Source: Deltaproteobacteria bacterium
GTDB lineage: Bacteria > Desulfobacterota > BSN033 > UBA1163
Direction of reading: 5' to 3'
Assembly: GCA_020059605.1 (NCBI GenBank)
Contig: JAGVBT010000074.1
Coordinates: 1 to 64,000 of the forward strand
Length of the DNA stretch: 64,000 nt
The translations under genes were made by a program, and so were the position numbers. Each line of letters starts with the position of its first letter. The stretch's first letter is position 1. Below, one piece after another: positions 55,348 through 62,679 of the stretch. The notes below the pieces were generated by a model. It did no database searches. It saw only the letters and a program-made list of their open reading frames with translations, and had not been told where the DNA came from.

Positions 55348-56450
55348 AAGATCACCCATGGCAGCGGCAGGAAGAGTTTTTCATAGAGATTGAAGGCGTA
55401 ACGGTCGGTCATGCCGGCTAAAAAATCGGAGATGCAGCGTTGCAGCGAATCGTAAAGAGATTCCCTTTCGATCAGGGCCAAGAAAGAATCCGGCTTTTCC
55501 ATAAAATATTGATAGAGTTCCTTTAAAATTTTAGCCGCCTTGTGAAAATCGGCGTGAACGGCTTGATTCTCATAAACTCTCTCCCAGAGAAAATCTCTCA
55601 GGGTCCACATCGCCGAAAGAACCCCCCCCGAAATGGAGAGGCGCCCGCCTCCTTCTCTCAAGGTCTCCGAGACGATGTCATTAACCATCGTATCAATCCG
55701 TTTCGAATGGGTGCTCCCGAGGCGGGTCAAGCAATCCTCCGGAATATCCTTGACGGAGATGACCCCGCCCCGTATCGCATCATCGATATCGTGATTGATA
55801 TAGGCGATGATATCGGCCAGCCGGACCACCTGGCCTTCCAGCGTGGCGGCCATGATTCCGGGGTCCCGGCAGAGGATTTCGCCCTTCCCCTTCGTATGCT
55901 TTAAGATGCCATCCCTCACTTCAAAGGTGAGGTTCAACCCCCTTCCATCCTTTTCCAGAAGATCGACGATTCTCAGGCTTTGATCGGAGTGGCTAAATCC
56001 GTCCGGAAGAATTTCGTTCAATGTCTCCTCGCCTGCATGACCGAAAGGGGTATGGCCCAGGTCGTGGCCCAGCGAAATGGCCTCGGTCAGGTCTTCATTA
56101 AGCCGGAGGGCTTTGGAGATGGTCCGTGCAATCTGAGAAACTTCAAGCGTATGGGTCAATCGGGTGCGGTAATGATCTCCTGCCGGGGCGAGAAAAACCT
56201 GGGTTTTATGTTTCAACCTCCTGAAGGATTTGGAATGGATAATCCGGTCCCGGTCGTGCTGAAAGGCTGGCCGGAGAGGACATTCCTCTTCAACGGAGAG
56301 CCGCCCCCTTGTCGTTGAACTCAAGGCTGCAAACGGGGAGAGGATTTTTTTCTCCTGTTCTTCCAGTTCTTCCCGGATTGTTTTTTTATTTCCGGACCGC
56401 AATGGCAATTGACAAGCCTCCCTTCCATCGTCTATCCTGTATGAGTCCAT
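55344..56450 (-). CDS. dgt: deoxyguanosinetriphosphate triphosphohydrolase-like protein
   Basis: HD-domain dNTPase of 368 residues that hydrolyses dGTP (or other dNTPs) to nucleoside and triphosphate. It has [20 protein letters not shown], cut in two around HSKSFRRL, the metal-binding [31 protein letters not shown], and [19 protein letters not shown] place the start at the ATG at 56450; the frame is open to a TTG at 56483 that abuts the divergent CCA gene start. Neither has a clear ribosome site. It is translationally coupled to the CpgS-like gene. Confidence 0.9.
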   Translation of the reverse strand: MDSYRIDDGREACQLPLRSGNKKTIREELEEQEKKILSPFAALSSTTRGRLSVEEECPLRPAFQHDRDRIIHSKSFRRLKHKTQVFLAPAGDHYRTRLTHTLEVSQIARTISKALRLNEDLTEAISLGHDLGHTPFGHAGEETLNEILPDGFSHSDQSLRIVDLLEKDGRGLNLTFEVRDGILKHTKGKGEILCRDPGIMAATLEGQVVRLADIIAYINHDIDDAIRGGVISVKDIPEDCLTRLGSTHSKRIDTMVNDIVSETLREGGGRLSISGGVLSAMWTLRDFLWERVYENQAVHADFHKAAKILKELYQYFMEKPDSFLALIERESLYDSLQRCISDFLAGMTDRYAFNLYEKLFLPLPWVIL

Positions 56451-56483
56451 TGCAAAAATATCATAAATCCGAAACTTAATCAA

Positions 56484-57941
56484 ATGGAATCCGGGATGGA
56501 TGAAAAAGAGTTGATCAAGAGGGTCCTTGACGACCCGATCCTTTTCAAACTCTCCACCCTAACCAGGGAAAAGGGGGTTCCTCTTTATCTCGTCGGGGGA
56601 TACCTTCGCGACCTGCTTCTCGAAATCCAGTCCTCATCCCAACCGGGGGCCGGGCAGACAGGAATGGATTATGACTTCGCCCTTCCCAGGGAATTCTCCT
56701 CCTTTCTTTCAACGATGGAGAAAGCCCTTCAATTTCGCTTTTTTAAAGCGGGGAAAGTCGATAAGACCCGACCACGGGAGGAGGCGGGGACGGTTACCTT
56801 TCGGATGATCCGGAAAGGAATATCGATTGACGTCACCCTCTTTCAGGGAGACACGCTGGACGAGGACCTCCTGAGAAGGGACTTCACCATCAACGCCATG
56901 GCTCTTTCCCTGTACGACCGGACCTGTCGGGTGGTCCAGGGGGCTCTGGATGATATGAAGAATAAGTGTATCCGTGCGGTCTCTCCCCGATCCATCGATC
57001 AGGACCCCTTGCGCATGCTGCGGGCAATCCGCTATGTCTGCACCCTCAGGGGATTTACAATGGATATCAAACTGGAAGAGGAGATCTCTTCAAAGAAAGA
57101 GTGGATTCGTAACCTGCCGGGCGAAAGGGTCAGGATGGAACTGGACCGGATTCTTCTCTCTCCCATGCCGGGCCTCGGAATCAAATCCCTTTATGAACTG
57201 GGGCTTCTTTTTGTTCTCATGCCCGAATTAAGCGGGCTAGAACATCTCGGCCAAAACAGGCACCACCATCTCCGCGTCCTCCCCCACGTTCTCCTCATGG
57301 CGGATAAAATTTCCTGGGCTTTGGAATGGGTGGCCCGGAATGAAAAATTGATTTTTTTAACGCAGGAAGAGAAGCTCACCCTCTATTATGCCGCCCTTTT
57401 CCACGATCTGGGGAAACAGGACACCTATTCCCGGGACGAGAAAGGAACGGTTCATTTTTACCACCATGAATCCTTTTCCTGCGAGAGGGCGGAGACGATC
57501 ATGGAAAGGTTGAGATTCTCCAACCCGATGAAGGGCAGAGTCCTTCACCTCATCAAGCATCATATGAGAATCCTCAACCTCTCCCCGGAGACCGGAGAGT
57601 CGGCCCTCAAGCGGTTGGTTAACCAGGTGGGAGACCAAACGCCCCTGCTCGTCCTTCATACCCTTGCGGATAAGGAGGCAAGCCGCGGGATTCTATCGGT
57701 CCAGATCGATGAGATCGTCGAGGGACATTGCCTTCGTATTCTTCAGTTATTCGGAGAGAAAGGGATCGTCCATCCCCCTCCTTTGATCACCGGCCACGAT
57801 GTGATGGCCCTGGGCTATCCCTCCGGACCGAAAGTGGGTGAAATCTTAAATTTCATCCGTGAAAAACAGGTTGAGGGCGAGATCCGGACCAGGGAAGAAG
57901 CTTTACGGGTATTAAAAGAAAGGTTCGAAAAAGGAGGTTAA
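56484..57941 (+). CDS. CCA tRNA nucleotidyltransferase / poly(A) polymerase family, HD domain
   Basis: Nucleotidyltransferase of 485 residues that adds or repairs the tRNA CCA end (family includes poly(A) polymerases and A-adding enzymes). The head domain has VGGYLRDLL, the catalytic Asp pair in MDYDFALP, and [13 protein letters not shown] with RAIRYVCTL in the neck. The HD domain has [16 protein letters not shown] and IKHHMRIL. An in-frame ATG at 56496 fits as well (GGGA upstream). It is divergent from dgt with no space for a long promoter. Confidence 0.9.
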   Translation: MESGMDEKELIKRVLDDPILFKLSTLTREKGVPLYLVGGYLRDLLLEIQSSSQPGAGQTGMDYDFALPREFSSFLSTMEKALQFRFFKAGKVDKTRPREEAGTVTFRMIRKGISIDVTLFQGDTLDEDLLRRDFTINAMALSLYDRTCRVVQGALDDMKNKCIRAVSPRSIDQDPLRMLRAIRYVCTLRGFTMDIKLEEEISSKKEWIRNLPGERVRMELDRILLSPMPGLGIKSLYELGLLFVLMPELSGLEHLGQNRHHHLRVLPHVLLMADKISWALEWVARNEKLIFLTQEEKLTLYYAALFHDLGKQDTYSRDEKGTVHFYHHESFSCERAETIMERLRFSNPMKGRVLHLIKHHMRILNLSPETGESALKRLVNQVGDQTPLLVLHTLADKEASRGILSVQIDEIVEGHCLRILQLFGEKGIVHPPPLITGHDVMALGYPSGPKVGEILNFIREKQVEGEIRTREEALRVLKERFEKGG

Positions 57942-57953
57942 ATAAAAAAATCG

Positions 57954-58235
57954 GGGACGTTGGTTCAAATACAACTTTGCATTGCAAAAGAAAAGATCTT
58001 AACCGCTGCTCGCCAACGCGGATACCGGGTCAAACAGAAATTGACATTGCCGAATGGGGGGAGTAGGATACACATAGATGCTAAGATAACCGAGAGGTTT
58101 ATGACATAATGATAGATGGGCTGATGCCATAACAGGGAGTCGAAGTTGAGACGGAGGGTCCCGGAGTTAACGTTATCGTCGGGAGAAGTGGCTGACAGAT
58201 GGACAAGGATAAAGTTGCATTTGAACCAACGTCCC
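57954..58235. mobile_element. MITE-like element with GGGACGTTGGTTCAAAT ends
   Basis: A 282-bp non-coding element with long terminal inverted repeats. The left end (from 57954, GGGACGTTGGTTCAAATACA) and the complement of the right end (to 58235) match over about 25 bases with a single difference. The interior shows no open frame of note. It begins just after the CCA gene and ends 4 bases before the purF leader with AGGAGG. The GGGAC ends resemble the repeat at 9281-9358. Confidence 0.8.
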
Positions 58236-58258
58236 TATTCTATAGGAGGTTAAATTAG

Positions 58259-59602
58259 ATGTGCGGCATCTTCGGTATCTACGATCACGCAGAGGCATCC
58301 AACCATGCTTATTTAGGCCTTTACGCCCTCCAGCATCGAGGCCAGGAGAGCGCCGGGATCGTCTCGTCGGACGAAAAACAGCTTTACCACTATCGGCAGA
58401 TGGGATTGGTCTCCGAAGTTTTTTCGCGAGACATCCTGAGAAGACTCCACGGAAGGAGCGCCATCGGGCATGTCCGGTATTCCACGGCAGGTTCAAGCGA
58501 CCTGAAGAATGCCCAACCTTTTTTGGTAAACTATGCAAAAGGAATGGTCTCGATTGCCCATAACGGCAATCTGACCAATGCCTTTCTAATCCGGAGCGAA
58601 CTGGAGTCCCGGGGTTCGATCTTTCAGTCGAATATGGATACGGAAGTCATTGTCCACCTTATTGCCCGCTCAAAGGAAAAAACTTTTCTGGATCGAACCG
58701 TCCATGCCCTCAGGCAGGTCGAGGGCGCCTACTCCCTCCTTTTTCTCACGGAGAAGGAGATGGTGGCGGCGAGAGACCCCATGGGTTTCAGGCCGCTGAT
58801 TCTCGGCTCCCTTAAAGACTCGCCGGTGGTTGCATCCGAAACCTGCGCCTTCGACCTCATCGGCGCCAAATTCATCCGGGAGATTGAACCCGGGGAAATT
58901 CTCCTCGTCAATGATGCCGGAATTAAATCTTACAAACCCTTTCCTCACAAGCAGCTTCGTCAATGCATCTTCGAATTCATCTATTTCGCACGTCCGGACA
59001 GCTTTATCTTCAATCATAATGTCTACGAGATCAGGAAATCGCTTGGAGCCCAGCTCGCCCGGGAGGCGCCCGCAGAAGCGGATATGGTGATTCCCATTCC
59101 AGACTCCGGATTCCCGTCAACGCTGGGTTATGCTTCCGAGTCAAAACTCCCTTTCGAGATCGGAATGATACGAAATCACTATATCGGCCGGACTTTCATC
59201 GAACCCGAGCAGAGAATCCGTCACTTTGGGGTCAAGATTAAACTGAATCCCGTGAAAGAACTGTTAAAGGGAAAACGGATCGTCACAGTGGATGACTCCA
59301 TCGTTCGGGCAACCACCAGCCGGAAGATCAACAGGATGATTCGAAATGCAGGGGTCAAAGAGGTCCATGTCCGGATCAGTTCCCCGCCCATCACCGGCCC
59401 TTGCTTCTTCGGCATTGATACGCCTAAAAAATCGGAATTGATCGCCTCCTCCCATAACCTCAGAGAGATTCAGAAATTTATTCATGCCACTTCTTTAAAT
59501 TACTTGAGCATCGGGGGGTTGAAAAAGTGCGTCAGGGGCGAGGAAGAAAACTTCTGCTACGCCTGTTTTACAGGCGATTACCCCTATCCGTTCCTAAAAT
59601 AA
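58259..59602 (+). CDS. purF: amidophosphoribosyltransferase
   Basis: First enzyme of purine synthesis, converting PRPP and glutamine to phosphoribosylamine; 447 residues. Cys-2 (MCGIFGIY) is the glutaminase nucleophile and is directly exposed after Met removal, so there is no propeptide. Cys residues of the 4Fe-4S (Bacillus-type) enzyme are present in CIFEFIYFARPDS, PCFFGIDTP and FCYACFTGDYP. The PRPP loop reads VDDSIVRATTSR, with Ala where Gly is usual. AGGAGG precedes the ATG. Confidence 0.95.
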   Translation: MCGIFGIYDHAEASNHAYLGLYALQHRGQESAGIVSSDEKQLYHYRQMGLVSEVFSRDILRRLHGRSAIGHVRYSTAGSSDLKNAQPFLVNYAKGMVSIAHNGNLTNAFLIRSELESRGSIFQSNMDTEVIVHLIARSKEKTFLDRTVHALRQVEGAYSLLFLTEKEMVAARDPMGFRPLILGSLKDSPVVASETCAFDLIGAKFIREIEPGEILLVNDAGIKSYKPFPHKQLRQCIFEFIYFARPDSFIFNHNVYEIRKSLGAQLAREAPAEADMVIPIPDSGFPSTLGYASESKLPFEIGMIRNHYIGRTFIEPEQRIRHFGVKIKLNPVKELLKGKRIVTVDDSIVRATTSRKINRMIRNAGVKEVHVRISSPPITGPCFFGIDTPKKSELIASSHNLREIQKFIHATSLNYLSIGGLKKCVRGEEENFCYACFTGDYPYPFLK

Positions 59603-59619
59603 TAAAAGTCTGAAGGTAT

Positions 59620-59726
59620 GGGTAACGAGGCCCGTTTCGGTTACCGGTAACGGTTACGTGTAAAAAGAGAATTAAAAACGGTAAACGTAACCTTTTATGA
59701 ACGATACGGGCTTCGTCACCGTAACC
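59620..59726. repeat. imperfect palindrome, ACGAAGCCCGT family
   Basis: GGTAACGAGGCCCGTTTCG (from 59621) pairs with the complement of 59700-59726, with further GGTAACGGTTACG words inside. The right arm shares 19 of 21 bases with 40863-40883. It lies between the convergent purF and pyrE genes. Confidence 0.7.
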
Positions 59727-59785
59727 GATTGACCCTAAGATTAAAATTCCGGGGTGAGCAAGGGAATGATAATGAGGGTTTTACT

Positions 59786-60472
59786 TTAGGCGGGGGTGGC
59801 CTGGGAAGATTTGCTTTCATCCTCGATATATTCTTTTACCGTTTCGTGGATTTTATCGCCTATCAATCCAACTCGATGAAGCCAGTCCATGGCATCCGAT
59901 ATTTTAAACAGGACATGGGGTTCGATACGGGAGGCCTTGAGCCTCTCCCTTCCTCCCTGCTCACGGTCCAGCAAAACGACAAGTTCGTTGACCACACCGC
60001 CCTGATCCCTGACCACTTCTGACGCTTCAATGACGCTCTCGCCGGTTGTGATAAGATCATCCACGATGAGGACCCGGTCGTTCCGATCCAGAGTGCCCTC
60101 GATCTTCTTTCGGACACCGTGTTCCTTCCGTGCCTGGCGATAGTAAATGAGGGGAATCCCTAACTTCTGGCTGACCATTGTGGCAAAAGGAACCCCCGCG
60201 GTAGGGACTCCCAATATCCGGTCGACCTTATCCTTCCCGATCTCATTGATAACGATTCTCGTTAGGGAGTTGGCGATCCAGTCCATGGTGATCGGGCTCG
60301 AGATGGTTAATCTCAGATCGATATAGTAGGGGCTTTTTTTCCCCGAGGCCAGGATATAGTCCCCGAATTTGATGGCGTCATGTTTGATGAGGAGAATCCC
60401 GACCTGTTTCGTCAGGAAGAGCTTCTCTTCCTCCCAGACCTTCTTCTCAATCTCTTCAATCCCCAGGATCAT
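59786..60472 (-). CDS. pyrE: orotate phosphoribosyltransferase
   Basis: Joins orotate and PRPP to make OMP in pyrimidine synthesis; 228 residues. It has FGDYILASGKKSPYYIDLR, GVPTAGVPFATMVS, the Lys/Arg loop YYRQARKEHGVRKKIEG, and the PRPP motif VLIVDDLITTGESVIEA. AAGGGA precedes the ATG. It is last of the minus-strand run hydantoinase-pyrB-carbamate kinase-pyrE, 40 bp after the kinase gene. Confidence 0.95.
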   Translation of the reverse strand: MILGIEEIEKKVWEEEKLFLTKQVGILLIKHDAIKFGDYILASGKKSPYYIDLRLTISSPITMDWIANSLTRIVINEIGKDKVDRILGVPTAGVPFATMVSQKLGIPLIYYRQARKEHGVRKKIEGTLDRNDRVLIVDDLITTGESVIEASEVVRDQGGVVNELVVLLDREQGGRERLKASRIEPHVLFKISDAMDWLHRVGLIGDKIHETVKEYIEDESKSSQATPA

Positions 60473-60512
60473 ATTCCCTTTTTATAAAAATCTAACCATT
60501 AAGTCAAGAAAA

Positions 60513-61457
60513 TTATTTTATAAGGGTTGTTCCGGCTTCACCATTTAGCGCTTTTAGAAGGTTTTCTGGTGAGGTAATGACCGCTTTTTGACCGCCGGCT
60601 TCGAGAAACGCAATGATGGCTTCGATCTTGGGCTTCATGGAACCGGGTTTGAAATGACCCTCGACTAAATATTGCTTTATTTCGGGAAGTGTGGCATGAC
60701 GGATCGGTCTCTGATCTTCCTTTCCGAAGTTCAAATAGACCGCATCCACTGCGGTTGAAATGATAAAGGTATCCGCTCCGATATTCCGGGCTAGCAGGGA
60801 AGAACTGAGGTCTTTATCAATCACCGCTTCAACGCCTTCGAGGTCTCCCCTCTCATTCCTGATGACAGGGATTCCCCCTCCCCCCGCGGCGATCACAGTG
60901 TAGCCGCTTTCCACCAATAACCGGATCACATCCAGTTCGATGATTTCCTTGGGCAAGGGGGAAGGCACAACCCGCCTGAATCCCCTGCCCGCATCTTCCA
61001 TCACCTGCCAATTCATTTCCGTTTTACGGCTAAGGGCTTCCCCCTCCTTCATAAAAGAGCCGATGGGTTTGGTCGGGTTTTGAAACGATGGGTCCTCCCT
61101 GTCCACGACGGTGTTGGTAACGATGGCAGCCACTTTTTTTCCCACTCCCATTCTTCGAAATTCATTCAGAAGAGCCATTTGAATCATATACCCGATCGCC
61201 CCTTGCGTATCCGCTCCGCAGATATCCAGGGGGATCAGGGGAAGCTCGTGCCGGGCAAGCTCCCCTCTCCTGTAAATGAATCCCACCTGGGGGCCATTGC
61301 CGTGGGTGATCACTAAGCTCAGCCCTTCTGCGATCAAGCGGGCAATGTATGTTGAAGTGTCCTGGATCGCTTCATACTGGGACGACAGGGCGATATGGTC
61401 TTTATCTTTGATGAGTGAATTTCCGCCGATGGCAAGAACCGCCAGTAATGATTTCAT
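60513..61457 (-). CDS. arcC: carbamate kinase
   Basis: Interconverts carbamoyl phosphate + ADP with carbamate + ATP; 314 residues, the usual length. It has AIGGNSLI at the N-terminus, THGNGPQVGF, CGADTQGAIGYMIQ, and AAGGGGIPVIRN followed by VEAVIDKDLSSSLLA. AGAGG is 7 bases before the ATG at 61457. It sits between pyrB and pyrE rather than with arginine deiminase genes, so it may supply carbamoyl phosphate to PyrB or remove it for ATP. Confidence 0.93.
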   Translation of the reverse strand: MKSLLAVLAIGGNSLIKDKDHIALSSQYEAIQDTSTYIARLIAEGLSLVITHGNGPQVGFIYRRGELARHELPLIPLDICGADTQGAIGYMIQMALLNEFRRMGVGKKVAAIVTNTVVDREDPSFQNPTKPIGSFMKEGEALSRKTEMNWQVMEDAGRGFRRVVPSPLPKEIIELDVIRLLVESGYTVIAAGGGGIPVIRNERGDLEGVEAVIDKDLSSSLLARNIGADTFIISTAVDAVYLNFGKEDQRPIRHATLPEIKQYLVEGHFKPGSMKPKIEAIIAFLEAGGQKAVITSPENLLKALNGEAGTTLIK

Positions 61458-61501
61458 GAAATGGCCTCTTTTAATCTTGGATAATGTCACCCTCACCCCA
61501 G

Positions 61502-61524
61502 CCCTCTCCCGTCAAGGGAGAGGG
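61502..61524. repeat. CCCTCTCCC hairpin repeat
   Basis: A perfect 9-base stem CCCTCTCCC/GGGAGAGGG with a GTCAA loop lies in the pyrB-arcC gap. It matches a hairpin type widespread in proteobacterial genomes. Confidence 0.75.
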
Positions 61525-61537
61525 TAAATATTTGTTA

Positions 61538-62467
61538 TCATCGTTTACCAAAAATCATGGCGAGGAGGGCCATCCTGATAAAGACACCATTCTTCATCTG
61601 TCTGAAATAAGCGGCTCCGGAATAGGTATCCACATCTGGGTGAATCTCATCCACTCTCGGCAGAGGATGAAGGATGGTAATTTTTTTCTTCAATTTTTCG
61701 AGGAATGTCTGATCAATGATAAAGCTGCCCTTAACCTTCTCATATTCCGAGAGGTCAGCAAACCTCTCCTTCTGGATTCGGGTCATATAGATGAGATGGC
61801 TTGAACGGGCGGCCTCCATCATATTTTCTGTTTCAACGATCTTCATTCCTTTTCCTCTTAAACTTGCAGTAATTTCTCCCGGCATCCGAAGGAGACTTGG
61901 AGAGACAAAATAGAGTTTCGACTGGAAAAGGGATAAAACCTCAACCAGGGCATGAACCGTCCTTCCATTTTTAAGATCCCCAACCAATGAAATCGTCAAG
62001 TTCTTCAGGGAACCCAGTTCTTTCTGGATGGTGTAAACATCGAGCAGGGCCTGGGTGGGGTGCTGTCCGGCTCCGTCCCCGGCATTGATCACGGGAATCG
62101 GAACGGCATCCGCCGCTTCTTTTGCCGAACCGAGTCGCGGATGGCGCAGCACAATGACATCCGCGTACTGGGCGACGGTCCGGGCTGTGTCCGCCAGGGT
62201 TTCTCCCTTTGCCACGGAGGAACTCTCGACCGAGCCCATCCCGATCACGCCGCCCCCGAGTCTCTGCATGGCCGCCTCGAAAGAGAGACGTGTCCGGGTG
62301 CTCGGTTCAAAAAAGAGGGTGGCCAGGATCTTGCCCTTTAAAAGGGGAAGGCTATCCTTTTTCTTTAGCCCTTTTTCAAACTCCGAAGCCGTCTTCAGAA
62401 TGGCTTCAACATCTTTCTTCGTGAACTGATTCCCGTGGAGAATGTCTTTTCCTTTGAGAATGGCCAT
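61538..62467 (-). CDS. pyrB: aspartate carbamoyltransferase catalytic subunit
   Basis: Condenses carbamoyl phosphate and aspartate to carbamoyl aspartate; 309 residues. It has the carbamoyl phosphate site FFEPSTRTRLSFE, the loop SVAKGETLADTA, HPTQALLDVYTI, and HPLPRVDEI. GGGAGG precedes the ATG by 5 bases. The motifs match ATCase more than ornithine carbamoyltransferase, though residues alone do not exclude another amine substrate. No pyrI is present. Confidence 0.93.
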   Translation of the reverse strand: MAILKGKDILHGNQFTKKDVEAILKTASEFEKGLKKKDSLPLLKGKILATLFFEPSTRTRLSFEAAMQRLGGGVIGMGSVESSSVAKGETLADTARTVAQYADVIVLRHPRLGSAKEAADAVPIPVINAGDGAGQHPTQALLDVYTIQKELGSLKNLTISLVGDLKNGRTVHALVEVLSLFQSKLYFVSPSLLRMPGEITASLRGKGMKIVETENMMEAARSSHLIYMTRIQKERFADLSEYEKVKGSFIIDQTFLEKLKKKITILHPLPRVDEIHPDVDTYSGAAYFRQMKNGVFIRMALLAMIFGKR

Positions 62468-62484
62468 TTTAACCTCCCTCTTTA

Positions 62485-62672
62485 ATCAATCCGAAATCCG
62501 AATCTCGGGCAAAGCTTCCCGAAGGGATCAACTCGAAACAATTTCGAAATTCAAATGACCCGATTTTCAAAACATGATTATTTTTTTTGTTTAGAACCTT
62601 CTCGTTTTGGTCATTCGGATTTGTTTCGAAATTCGCCACGGTTCGGGCGGTCGTACCGACCGAATTTCGTGC
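62485..62672. repeat. large imperfect palindrome, ATTCGAA/TTTGGTCATT family
   Basis: Between pyrB and the hydantoinase gene the left arm (AATCCGAAATCCGAATC, CGAAACAATTTCGAAATTC) pairs with the right arm (TTTGTTTCGAAATTCG, GAATTTCGTGCTTCGAG). Small hairpins TCGGGCAAAGCTTCCCGA and CGGTCGTACCG are nested in the arms. The core TTTGGTCATT is at 62606-62615. It would be transcribed with the operon. Confidence 0.7.
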
Positions 62673-62679
62673 TTCGAGT

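Noticed and set aside
57991-58200. possible transposase remnant inside the purF-side repeat
   Set aside because: Translations in all frames are short and show no HUH or DDE motif, so the element is treated as non-coding.
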